Assembly: GCF_049116555.1 (NCBI RefSeq)
Contig: NZ_JAGDYT010000006.1
Span: 546,693-610,692, forward strand
DNA length: 64,000 nt
Direction: 5' to 3'
Source: Maricaulis maris_C
GTDB taxonomy: Bacteria; Pseudomonadota; Alphaproteobacteria; Caulobacterales; Maricaulaceae
A program made the translations under genes and the position numbers. The first letter of the stretch is position 1; every line of letters begins with the position of its first letter. Under the pieces are notes generated by a model. It was given only the letters and a program-made list of their open reading frames with translations. It ran no database searches and had not been told where the DNA came from. Shown here piece by piece: positions 24,168-31,892 of the stretch.

Positions 24168-25318
24168 GCGGCGGCGAGAATGACCCGGTTGCGGCCGGCA
24201 TCCTTGGCCTCGTAAAGCGCCATATCCGCCTGCTTGAACAGGCGCGTCAGGCAGGGCTCATCGCCCGTCACTTCAACCAGTCCGGCCGAAATGGTGATGG
24301 CGATCACCTTGCCATCCCGCTCGAATGGCGTGTCCTCGACAGTCTGCCGGACCCGTTCGGCGATCTCGCCGACACTGGCAGGCCCGCCCGCATGGATCAG
24401 CGCCACAAATTCCTCGCCGCCAAGGCGGGCGACATGGTCGGTGTCACGGATGGCGCGTTTGAGCACGTCCGCAATGTGCTGCAGCACCGCGTCACCGACA
24501 TCATGCCCGTAAGTGTCGTTGACCTGCTTGAAATGATCGACATCGAACACTGCGAGCGCTGACTGCCGGTCCGCAGACTCCATAACCCCGAACTCGCGAT
24601 GGACCATGGCTTCGAAGGCGCGGCGATTGGGCAGGCCTGTAAGGTGATCGGTCAACGCGGCCTTGCGCAGGACAGCGGCTGAATGCCCGGCGGAAAGCAG
24701 GACAAAGCCGAACACCAGATTGGTCTCGACGACGATCAGCGAGAGAATGCCGAACGCAACCAGCTGGTTCGGTGCCAGCACGCTGGGCATGTCCGGGTCG
24801 AACAATACAACGCCGACAGAGATGACCGCGAGTGACCCCACGAAGTAATAGATTGTGTAGCGCAGCAGGCGCACACCCGGTTTGCCGTCGCGCTGCCCGA
24901 TCACGGAGAGATAGGACAGCATCAGCAGGTTGGGGATGATCACCGCCACGCCGAAGACAGCAAATCGAAGGGCCGCGCTGTCCACAACCCAGGTGAAGGC
25001 AGGAAACCCGATCACCACGACACCCGCCAGGCCGCCCAATTGCCAGCGGGGCACATTGAGCCCGGCAAAGCGCGCGGCGCCCTCGAGCATGATGAGGAAA
25101 CCGCCAGCGGCCATAATGTCGCCCAGCACGATGCCGAAGACATCCGGAACCACGCCGCGCAGGGAGATCAGCCCCAGTCCGATACCATGCGTGGCGGTCC
25201 CGGCCAGCCACCAGCGCGGGCCATCCTTGTTTTGCTGGATCGCCGCATTCACCGCATGGATGAACACGCCCGCCAGAATGACTGGCACAATAGCCAGAAT
25301 GAGCGTTTTGGAATCCAT
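24164..25318 (-). CDS. Membrane-bound diguanylate cyclase (GGEEF)
   Basis: A 384-residue protein with an N-terminal membrane domain of about six or seven helices (residues ~5-210) and a C-terminal GGDEF domain. The active-site loop is GGEEF (in DHVARLGGEEFVAL), consistent with synthesis of cyclic di-GMP from two GTP. An RDTD motif five residues upstream matches the RxxD inhibitory site for product feedback. The domain begins with the LTDHLTGLPNRRAF signature. Start chosen at MDSKTLILAIV, at the first membrane helix. The sensed signal is unknown. Confidence 0.93.
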   Translation of the reverse strand: MDSKTLILAIVPVILAGVFIHAVNAAIQQNKDGPRWWLAGTATHGIGLGLISLRGVVPDVFGIVLGDIMAAGGFLIMLEGAARFAGLNVPRWQLGGLAGVVVIGFPAFTWVVDSAALRFAVFGVAVIIPNLLMLSYLSVIGQRDGKPGVRLLRYTIYYFVGSLAVISVGVVLFDPDMPSVLAPNQLVAFGILSLIVVETNLVFGFVLLSAGHSAAVLRKAALTDHLTGLPNRRAFEAMVHREFGVMESADRQSALAVFDVDHFKQVNDTYGHDVGDAVLQHIADVLKRAIRDTDHVARLGGEEFVALIHAGGPASVGEIAERVRQTVEDTPFERDGKVIAITISAGLVEVTGDEPCLTRLFKQADMALYEAKDAGRNRVILAAA

Positions 25319-25439
25319 GACGCCGGATGCTTGCCTTCCCAATTGGGCGAGACTGTCTACGTCAGGCGTTACTGGAGCGTTGTCATGAGCCGAGAAGTTA
25401 TGTTGCACTGCAACGTCATTTGGCCGATTTCGCCCAGGC

Positions 25440-26360
25440 TCAGCTGGTCGCCCCGTCGACATCCCGAGGGTCGAACTTCCAGTCGCGATTGCAATATTCG
25501 CAGGTCATGACGATGGCGCCGTCCGCCTCCATCTCCGCCCGGTCATCGGCCGGGAAAGACGCGATGATACGGCGCAGGCGCTCGCGTTCGCAGGAACAGC
25601 GCTTGGTGACGCCCGTCGGCTCGAGCAGGCGCACACCGTCCTCATTGAACAGGCGATAGAGGAGCGCGCCGGCAGACAGGTCGGGGTCGAGCAGCTCGCC
25701 GTCCTCGACGGTTTCGAACAGGGCCCTGGCATGATCCCAGTCGTCCTCGGCCGAGCCGCGGGCCTCGTCGCCGGCAACTGATTGCAGCAGCGAACCGCCG
25801 CCTCGCCATTGCCGGGCCTCATCACCCGTCCAGATTTCGCCGATCGCGCAGCGCAGCCGGGTCGGGGTCTGTTCGGACTGGCGAAAATAGGTTTCGGCGA
25901 CCTGGCTCAGGCTTTCGCCCTCGAGCGCCACAACGCCCTGATACTGGTCCATGTCCGGGCCGTGATCGATCGTCATGGCGAATGAGCCGCGCCCCAGCAG
26001 GCTGGTCATCATCGCGTCGGGCGCCGGCCTGTCGACCAGGACCGCGTCCACCGCGGCGCGATCCATCGAGGCGAAACCGCGGACGCCCTCACCGGTCACA
26101 TATTCGGCGACCAGGAAACGCACCGGACCGTCGCCCTGAGCCTGAACGATCAGGCGACCGTCAAACTTCAGCGCATCGCCGACCAGCGTGGTGACCAGCA
26201 CCGCCTCACCGAGCAAGCGGGCAACCGGCTCGGGATAGTCATGCGCGGACAGGATGTCATCGAGGACCGAGCCGAGCCGGGTGACCCGCCCACGCACCGT
26301 GCGGCCTTCGATCTGAAAGCCCGCAACGATATTGTCGTGTTCTCCGAGCGGATCACCCAC
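25440..26360 (-). CDS. hslO: Hsp33-type redox-regulated chaperone
   Basis: Hsp33 is a cytosolic holdase activated by oxidation of a zinc-binding cysteine cluster. The 306-residue protein keeps all four cysteines: KRCSCERERLRR (CxC) and MTCEYCNRDW (CxxC) about 30 residues later. The N-terminal core includes LLGEAVLVTTLVGDALKFDGRLIVQAQGDGPV in pieces and GEGVRGFA. It follows argD on the same strand after 33 bp and is probably co-transcribed. In many relatives argF stands between argD and hslO; it is missing here. Confidence 0.93.
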   Translation of the reverse strand: MGDPLGEHDNIVAGFQIEGRTVRGRVTRLGSVLDDILSAHDYPEPVARLLGEAVLVTTLVGDALKFDGRLIVQAQGDGPVRFLVAEYVTGEGVRGFASMDRAAVDAVLVDRPAPDAMMTSLLGRGSFAMTIDHGPDMDQYQGVVALEGESLSQVAETYFRQSEQTPTRLRCAIGEIWTGDEARQWRGGGSLLQSVAGDEARGSAEDDWDHARALFETVEDGELLDPDLSAGALLYRLFNEDGVRLLEPTGVTKRCSCERERLRRIIASFPADDRAEMEADGAIVMTCEYCNRDWKFDPRDVDGATS

Positions 26361-26393
26361 AGCTCTGGTCCTCGTTCTCTGTCTGGCCTGGAA

Positions 26394-27581
26394 TCAGGCG
26401 GTCTTTTCCAGGGCAGCCAGTGCGTCGTCAAGCACCGAGACCGCCTCGCTGGCATCTTGCTTGGTGATGATCAGCGGCGGCGCCATGCGCGAGACATTAT
26501 CGCCGGCAGCGCCGATCAGGAGATGGCGATCGCGGGCCAGGCCTGCAAGCTTCTTGGGGTCATATCCCGGCTTCAGCTTGACACCGATCAGCAATCCCTT
26601 GCCGCGCACTTGCTCGATCTTGTCACCATGGCGATCCATCAACCCGTGCAGCTGCTGGGTCAGATAGTTGGACACATCAACCACCTGCTCCATGAAACCG
26701 TCAGACGTCAGCTCGTCGAAAACAACATTGCCCACGGCCATGGCCAGCGGTCCGCCGCCATAGGTCGAGCCGTGCGTGCCGACGACCATGCCTTCGGCTG
26801 CAGCTTCGGTGGCGAGGCAGGCGCCCATCGGGAAACCGCCGCCAATACCCTTGGCAGCCGCCATGATATCGGGCTCCGCGCCCTCGACCCACTGGTGGGC
26901 GAAGAGCTTTCCCGTCCGGCCCGCGCCGGACTGGACTTCATCATAAATCAGCATCAGGCCGTGCTCATCACACAGATCGCGCAGACCGCGCAGGCATTGC
27001 TCGGGAACAGCCCGGACGCCGCCCTCACCCTGAACCGGCTCGATGCAGATCGCGGCGGTCTCGTCGGAGATGGCAGCCTTGAGCGCCTCATGATCGCCGA
27101 ACTCGACCTGGTCGAACCCTTCCATCGCCGGACCGAAGCCCTCGAGATATTTCGGATTGCCGCCGGCATTGATCGCGCCATAGGTGCGACCGTGAAACGC
27201 CCCGGTGAAGGTGATGATGCGATAACGCTGCGGATTGCCGTTCACATAGTGATAGCGACGCGCGGTCTTGAGCGCGCACTCCATCGCCTCGGCACCGGAA
27301 TTGGTGAAGAAGACGCGGTCGGCGAACGTCGCCTTGGTCAGCTTGTCGGCGAGGTCGACACCGGCCGGCACCTTGAACATGTTGGACAGGTGCCAGAGCT
27401 TGCCGGCCTGTTCGGTGAGCGCAGCCACGGCTTTGGGATGGGCATGGCCCAGGCAGTTCACGGCGATCCCCGAAATGAAGTCGAGATACCCATCGCCATC
27501 CGCGGTGTAGAGGCGCGGTCCCTTGCCATGGTCAAAGACCAGATCCGGCGGGGCGTAGGTATCCATCATCGGTGCGGGCAT
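26394..27581 (-). CDS. argD: Acetylornithine/succinyldiaminopimelate-type aminotransferase
   Basis: A 395-residue class III PLP aminotransferase. It converts N-acetylglutamate semialdehyde to N2-acetylornithine in arginine synthesis and often serves as DapC in lysine synthesis. Signatures: DFISGIAVNCLGHAHPKAV, FFTNSGAEAMECALKTARRY, the LIYDEVQSGAGRTGK aspartate that binds PLP, and the Schiff-base lysine in AAAKGIGGGFPMGA. Strong ribosome binding site (GGAGGAAAC). ArgD is favoured by length, by the GRTYGAINAGG pattern and by the downstream hslO; related ornithine or GABA aminotransferases are less likely. Confidence 0.88.
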   Translation of the reverse strand: MPAPMMDTYAPPDLVFDHGKGPRLYTADGDGYLDFISGIAVNCLGHAHPKAVAALTEQAGKLWHLSNMFKVPAGVDLADKLTKATFADRVFFTNSGAEAMECALKTARRYHYVNGNPQRYRIITFTGAFHGRTYGAINAGGNPKYLEGFGPAMEGFDQVEFGDHEALKAAISDETAAICIEPVQGEGGVRAVPEQCLRGLRDLCDEHGLMLIYDEVQSGAGRTGKLFAHQWVEGAEPDIMAAAKGIGGGFPMGACLATEAAAEGMVVGTHGSTYGGGPLAMAVGNVVFDELTSDGFMEQVVDVSNYLTQQLHGLMDRHGDKIEQVRGKGLLIGVKLKPGYDPKKLAGLARDRHLLIGAAGDNVSRMAPPLIITKQDASEAVSVLDDALAALEKTA

Positions 27582-27662
27582 ATCGTTTCCTCCTGGAGTG
27601 TCCGGCTGGATTGTCCGGCCCTGTCTGGATGCGGGCCTTTCTTCTCCTCTAGGCCGCCCCGT

Positions 27663-28475
27663 TCAGCTCTTCAAGCGCCAGCCTGCATGCAGCAGCCCGT
27701 AGCTGAGCGCCCCCAGCGCAAGGTTGATCACCGCCACCAGAATGACACCGATCACAAGATTGCCATCGGCATGGCCGGTAAAGCCGTAGCGGAAGCCGTC
27801 AATCATGTAGAAGAAAGGATTGAAATGACTGATCGTCGCCAAGGGTCCGGGCAGGTTGGTGATCGAGTAGAACGTTCCCGACAGGAAGGTCAGCGGCGTG
27901 ATCACGAAGGTCGTGACCGCCGCCATGTGATCGAATTTCTCCGCCCACAGGCCGCCAATAATCCCGATCATCGCCAGCATCGCCGCAGCGCTGAAGCCGA
28001 AATAGACGACCGCCCACCAATGGTCGGGCACGACATCGATGAAGGGGATCAACGTCAGCGCGGTGACAGCGGCCACCAGGACGCCGCGGGTCATCGCGCC
28101 GCCGGTAAAGGCGATGAACAATTCCAGCGCCGAGAGCGGTGGCATCAGGAAATCAACCGTATTGCCCTGGACCTTGGACACGAGGATGGACGAGCCGGAA
28201 TTGGCAAACGCGTTGTTGAGCAATCCCATCAGGATCAGGCCCGGCGCCAGGAATTCCGCGAAGGGAATTCCGCCAACATCCCCGCGTCGCGCACCGATCG
28301 CGACAGCAAAGACGGTCATGTAAAGCAGCGTCGTGGCGACCGGGGCGAGCACGGTCTGCATGCCGACCTTCAAGAATCGGCGCACTTCCTTCTTGTACAG
28401 GGTCCATAAACCCAAGGCATTGAAAAGGCCGAACTTCTTGGGCTGTGGAAAATCAGTTAAGGCGGCGTTACTCAT
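27663..28475 (-). CDS. ABC-2 type transporter permease
   Basis: A 270-residue inner-membrane permease with six membrane helices. Features of the YadH/NodJ-like ABC-2 family are present: TLYKKEVRRFLKVGMQTVLAPVAT at the N-terminus, PGLILMGLLNNAFANS, the VPDHWW region and the NPFFYMIDGFRYGFTGHAD motif that ends the family. The matching ATPase is not next to it, so it is encoded elsewhere or shared. Family members export polysaccharides, lipids or drugs. Divergent from gcrA. Confidence 0.88.
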   Translation of the reverse strand: MSNAALTDFPQPKKFGLFNALGLWTLYKKEVRRFLKVGMQTVLAPVATTLLYMTVFAVAIGARRGDVGGIPFAEFLAPGLILMGLLNNAFANSGSSILVSKVQGNTVDFLMPPLSALELFIAFTGGAMTRGVLVAAVTALTLIPFIDVVPDHWWAVVYFGFSAAAMLAMIGIIGGLWAEKFDHMAAVTTFVITPLTFLSGTFYSITNLPGPLATISHFNPFFYMIDGFRYGFTGHADGNLVIGVILVAVINLALGALSYGLLHAGWRLKS

Positions 28476-28679
28476 ATCGAATTACCCTTAATACCCCGGT
28501 AACCATCTGCGTTAACGATTGGGGCTGCAAGTGAGCTTTCCACAGGTATGACCAGAACTCGATCTTGTGGCATCAGCTCGCGTAGGTACAATATCTAGTG
28601 TAATCAAACATGCATTGAGCAATGCGCAGTTTACCCTCAACAAGGTAGGCAAGCGCATCCCAGACGGGAGACAAGGGCG

Positions 28680-29210
28680 ATGGCTTGGACTGACGAACGC
28701 GTAGAAGAACTCAAGAAACTCTGGTCGGAAGGCCTGAGCGCGAGTCAGATTGCAAAACAGCTCGGTGGTGTGACTCGCAATGCCGTTATTGGCAAGGTCC
28801 ACCGTCTGGGTTTGTCAGGTCGTGCGACACCGTCACGTCCGGCCCGCCGGACCGCCAAACCTTCCCGGCCTCGCGCAACAACGGCTTCCACCGCGCCGGC
28901 CCGAACTGTCGCGCGCCCCGCCCCCTCAGCGCCCCCGGCCGCCGCGCCGGCGCCGGTGGAGCCAGCCGTCCTTCCCTCCGGTGAATTTGCCACCGTGCTG
29001 ACCCTTCGCGAAAGCATGTGCAAATGGCCGATCGGCGATCCGGCCCAATCGGAATTCCGTTTCTGCGGACGCAAGGCGGACACGGGCCAGGCCTATTGCA
29101 ACGCCCACTCTGACATGGCCTACCAGCCCAGCCAGAAACGTCGCCGTCGCAATTCCGACGCCTCCGCTGCACTCGACGCGATTGCTGCCACGCGCCGCTA
29201 TAATTTCTGA
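28680..29210 (+). CDS. gcrA: GcrA cell cycle regulator
   Basis: GcrA is a sigma70-associated transcription factor that activates promoters carrying CcrM-methylated GANTC sites and helps drive the Caulobacterales cell cycle. The 176-residue protein has the defining N-terminal DNA-binding domain (MAWTDERVEELKKLWSEGLS and SQIAKQLGGVTRNAVIGKVHR), a Pro/Ala/Thr-rich linker (about 50-100) and the C-terminal RNA-polymerase-interacting domain (LRESMCKWPIGDPAQSEFRFCG and TGQAYCNAHSDMAYQP). The ~200-bp upstream region contains no GANTC that I could find. An intrinsic terminator follows. Confidence 0.97.
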   Translation: MAWTDERVEELKKLWSEGLSASQIAKQLGGVTRNAVIGKVHRLGLSGRATPSRPARRTAKPSRPRATTASTAPARTVARPAPSAPPAAAPAPVEPAVLPSGEFATVLTLRESMCKWPIGDPAQSEFRFCGRKADTGQAYCNAHSDMAYQPSQKRRRRNSDASAALDAIAATRRYNF

Positions 29211-29243
29211 CCCGACCCTCACCCAGGTTCCGGGACAGACCAT

Positions 29244-29276
29244 GGCCGCCTCGTTCTCGAGGCGGCCGTTTTTTTT
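29244..29276 (+). terminator. Rho-independent terminator of gcrA
   Basis: GGCCGCCTCG and CGAGGCGGCC form a perfect ten-base stem around TTCT, followed by GTTTTTTTT. It lies about 34 bp after the gcrA stop. Confidence 0.9.
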
Positions 29277-29405
29277 GACCCTTCAGGCACCTGTTCAACG
29301 GGGTTGGGGTCAACACGCCCCGTCCCGCACTGATTTCGAACGCGGACATCCAGCTCAGCGGCAATGACCCTGGCATGACCGACCGGTCAGTCGCCCTTGT
29401 TCGCG

Positions 29406-29738
29406 CTAGTCCTTGCGAGCATCGGGGCCCGCTACCTGCCGTCGCAGCCAGTCTTTCTGGCAATAGAGATCGGCGGAGAAGTCCTCCAGCAAGGGGTCCA
29501 GCCGCGTCAGGAGGGCGTCGAACGCTGACCCGGCGACGAAAAAGACAAGGGCTGCCTGCCTCCCGGCATCCACAATATGCCCGCTGCGGTTCCAGTGGTC
29601 CTCACCCTGCCGACCCCGCGCCAAGGGGCGCACGGTCCAGTGCGTCACGTCAGCCGCGGCCAGACAGGTCTCGAATTTCGGCATGTGGACCTCGTCAGCG
29701 AGGATTTCCACGCGAACCTTCGATTGCCAGTTTTGCAT
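29406..29738 (-). CDS. sbtB: SbtB-like PII-family protein paired with the bicarbonate transporter
   Basis: A 110-residue protein with the PII-like ferredoxin fold pattern: VRVEILADEVHMPKFETCLAA (first strand-helix), HWTVRPLARGRQGEDHW as the T-loop-bearing segment, then AALVFFVAGSAFDALLTRLDPLLEDFSADLYCQKD as the second strand-helix-strand in pieces. It begins two bases after the stop of the SbtA-like gene, the standard sbtA-sbtB order. Cyanobacterial SbtB binds adenine nucleotides and inhibits or tunes SbtA. The C-terminal CGPxGC loop of cyanobacterial SbtB is absent. Start chosen at MQNWQSKV. Confidence 0.72.
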   Translation of the reverse strand: MQNWQSKVRVEILADEVHMPKFETCLAAADVTHWTVRPLARGRQGEDHWNRSGHIVDAGRQAALVFFVAGSAFDALLTRLDPLLEDFSADLYCQKDWLRRQVAGPDARKD

Positions 29739-29740
29739 GA

Positions 29741-30727
29741 TCAAACCTCCAGAATACGGCCGGCGAGCCAAGCATAGACCGGTATGCCGACGATCAGGTT
29801 GAACGGGAAGGTGACGCCAAGTGACAGCGTCAGCGAAAGCGCCGCCTTGGCCTGTGGCAAGGCGAGACGCATGGCCGCGGGGACCGCGATATAGGACGCC
29901 GACGCAGACAAGGTCATCAACAGCGCCCCATCTCCGGGCGACAGGCCGATCAGCCAGCCGGCAAACAGTGCGATCGCGGCACCGATGACCGGCATGTACA
30001 GACCGAACCCGATCAGCGGGAGGCGCAGCAAATTCCGATGCTGGATCAATCCCCGCCCGGCTATGAGGCCCATGTCGAGCAGGAAGAGGCAGAGCACGCC
30101 GCGGAAAATGTCCACAAAGAAGGGCTCCACCGTCGCCATGCCGGCCGGCCCGCTGATCCAGCCAATCGCGAAGGCGCCCAGCAGCAGCAGGATCGAGCCA
30201 TTGGTGAAGGCATCGCGGATGACCGATGATGAGAGGGCGGATCCGGATCCGCCGGACTTTGCCAAGGCTCGCCCTGCCAGAATGAGTCCCGTCAGGATGG
30301 CCGGCGCTTCCATGGCCGCCGCAACCGCAACCATATAGCCGCCTCCGGCCTGGCCCAGTGCCGCGCCGGCATCATTGGCCGCGATGAAGGTGACAATGGA
30401 GATTGAGCCATAGTGAGCGGCGATCGCGGCAGCGTCGATCCGGGACACGCCTGTTGTCGCCCTCAGAAGGCCGAAGCCGATCAGGGGCAAGCCGGCGGAC
30501 AGGATGATCCCGGCACAAAGCAGTAGCATCAGGGATGACGGATCGGCCATCGCCATCTCGGCACCGCCCTTGAAACCGATCGCCATCACGAGATAGAGCG
30601 ACAAGCCCTTGGCTATGGCTTCCGGGATGGCCAGGTCGGACCGGACAATGGCAGCCAGCAATCCAAGGACGAAAAAGAGTACAGCCGGTGAGAACAGGGT
30701 CGTTCCGGCGAGGCTTAGCCAATCCAT
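29741..30727 (-). CDS. sbtA: SbtA-like sodium-dependent bicarbonate transporter
   Basis: A 328-residue inner-membrane protein with about ten helices in two repeats. Family features: LYLVMAIGFKGGAEMA, the HYGSISIVTFIAAND segment (in SbtA a highly conserved ion/substrate region), MEAPAILTGLILA, then in the second half FLLDMGLIAGRGL and LSASASYIAVPAAMRLALPQA. SbtA family members take up bicarbonate with Na+. The start at MDWLSLAG follows CCAGGAG; earlier in-frame starts would translate the hairpin leader. Downstream is the SbtB-like gene and divergently a LysR regulator, so expression is probably inducible. Confidence 0.85.
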   Translation of the reverse strand: MDWLSLAGTTLFSPAVLFFVLGLLAAIVRSDLAIPEAIAKGLSLYLVMAIGFKGGAEMAMADPSSLMLLLCAGIILSAGLPLIGFGLLRATTGVSRIDAAAIAAHYGSISIVTFIAANDAGAALGQAGGGYMVAVAAAMEAPAILTGLILAGRALAKSGGSGSALSSSVIRDAFTNGSILLLLGAFAIGWISGPAGMATVEPFFVDIFRGVLCLFLLDMGLIAGRGLIQHRNLLRLPLIGFGLYMPVIGAAIALFAGWLIGLSPGDGALLMTLSASASYIAVPAAMRLALPQAKAALSLTLSLGVTFPFNLIVGIPVYAWLAGRILEV

Positions 30728-30770
30728 TTCATACTCCTGGGATCGCGTTGCGGGCTTCTCACACAAGAAG

Positions 30771-30816
30771 AGGCCCGGCCAGAGACTTGCGGGGACACGC
30801 AAAACTGGCCGGGCCT
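30771..30816 (-). promoter_or_regulatory. Nested hairpin in the sbtA leader
   Basis: AGGCCCGGCCAG (30771-30782) and CTGGCCGGGCCT (30805-30816) are perfect 12-base inverted repeats. Their 22-base interval contains a second stem TTGCG/CGCAA. On the minus strand this lies 43-89 bases before the sbtA start. It is followed by a weaker CTTCT/AGAAG hairpin (30756-30771, sharing one base) and no long T-run. Candidate structured leader or attenuator. Confidence 0.6.
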
Positions 30817-30919
30817 GCCGGTCTCGGACGGGCATTTGCGAGGCATGCCCGAATGTTGCCGATCACCGGCCTTGCTACGCCTCGATCACAACAGGGACGA
30901 TCAGGCAGGGCGTGTTTAC

Positions 30920-30980
30920 CTCCACCAATTAGATAGCTAAATAATAAGAAACCGATCTTCGAAGTAGGAAAAAGCTATAG
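30920..30980. promoter_or_regulatory. AT-rich sbtA/LysR divergent control region
   Basis: This AT-rich stretch before the LysR gene contains several dyads suited to a LysR regulator: TTAGATAGCTAA (30929-30940), CTTCGAAG (30958-30965), and a long-range ATAGCT/AGCTAT pair (30934-30939 and 30974-30979). LysR proteins usually bind T-N11-A dyads between themselves and the divergent target, so it is the most likely control site for sbtA. Specific base contacts are not known. Confidence 0.4.
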
Positions 30981-31892
30981 ATGCGCCCGACGCTCCGCCA
31001 ATTACAATACCTCGTTGCAACTGCCGATACCGGCCGTTTCTCGGACGCGGCCGAACGGCTTCATGTCAGTCAGCCAAGCCTGTCGGCGCAGATCGCCGAG
31101 GCCGAGTCCCATCTGGGAGCAATCGTGTTCGAGCGAGGACGACATGGCGCGAGAGTGACGCCACTCGGCGCCGAAATCGTGCGCCGAGCCCGTTATGTCC
31201 TGCGCCAGATGGAAGACATGCAATCCATCGCGAAAAGCGGCGGGCTCGGGCTATATGGCCGCGTCCGGATGGGCGTCCTGCCCACGATCGGACCATATCT
31301 CCTGCCGCGGGCGACGGGCGCACTGCACCGGGAGTTTCCCGACCTTCGGCTCTCCATCCGCGAGGAATCGACAGTCCAGCTCCAGGAGAAACTGACCGAT
31401 GGGCAGATGGACGTCCTGATCTCGACGCCGGAAGACCATACCCCGACCGCCTCCGAGCATCTCTTTCGGGAAACCCTCTGGGTTGCCGTTCCGGCCGACG
31501 ATGCTCTGGCCGGGGATTCCGCGCCGATCAAGCTCTCCGAGTTGACGGGACGCCCCTTGCTGACACTCGGCATGGGCCACCGACTGACATCGCTGGTGTC
31601 GGAACTCGCCCATGCGGCGGGCGCCTTTGTATCGACCGATTATGAGGGCACGAGTCTCGATGCGATCCGGCACATGTCGGCGCTGGGTGCCGGCGTGGCC
31701 ATCTTGCCTCAACTCTATGTCACCTGCGAGGCCCGCCGGGACGATATTCTCGTCTACCGGCGGATCGACGCCCCGATTGCGGAGCGCGATATCGCCCTGG
31801 TGTGGCGACAGGGCTCGCCCCTCCACGATGGCTTCACACAGCTCGCAAACGTTCTCCGCACGGCCGCGCGCTCAGCCCTGTCCGCAAACTAG
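30981..31892 (+). CDS. LysR family transcriptional regulator, probably of sbtAB
   Basis: A 303-residue LysR protein. The N-terminal winged HTH reads LRQLQYLVATADTGRFSDAA, ERLHVSQPSLSAQIAEAESHLG, and the C-terminal co-inducer domain starts near VRMGVLPTIGPYLLP. Overall it is OxyR-like, but the redox cysteine region has no cysteines (GMGHRLTSLVSELAH), so peroxide sensing is unlikely. Being divergent from sbtA, it may sense a carbon-status metabolite like CmpR/CbbR do in autotrophs; this is inference. Stop overlaps the convergent haloperoxidase-like gene by four bases. Confidence 0.88.
   Translation: MRPTLRQLQYLVATADTGRFSDAAERLHVSQPSLSAQIAEAESHLGAIVFERGRHGARVTPLGAEIVRRARYVLRQMEDMQSIAKSGGLGLYGRVRMGVLPTIGPYLLPRATGALHREFPDLRLSIREESTVQLQEKLTDGQMDVLISTPEDHTPTASEHLFRETLWVAVPADDALAGDSAPIKLSELTGRPLLTLGMGHRLTSLVSELAHAAGAFVSTDYEGTSLDAIRHMSALGAGVAILPQLYVTCEARRDDILVYRRIDAPIAERDIALVWRQGSPLHDGFTQLANVLRTAARSALSAN

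Noticed and set aside
26241..28409. A 722-codon plus-strand frame over hslO, argD and the ABC permease
   Set aside because: It runs antisense across three well-supported genes and shows no domain.
28476..28679. GANTC or full CtrA/DnaA boxes in the gcrA promoter
   Set aside because: I found no GANTC and only partial TTAA-type and TTTCCACA-type matches, too weak to report as sites.
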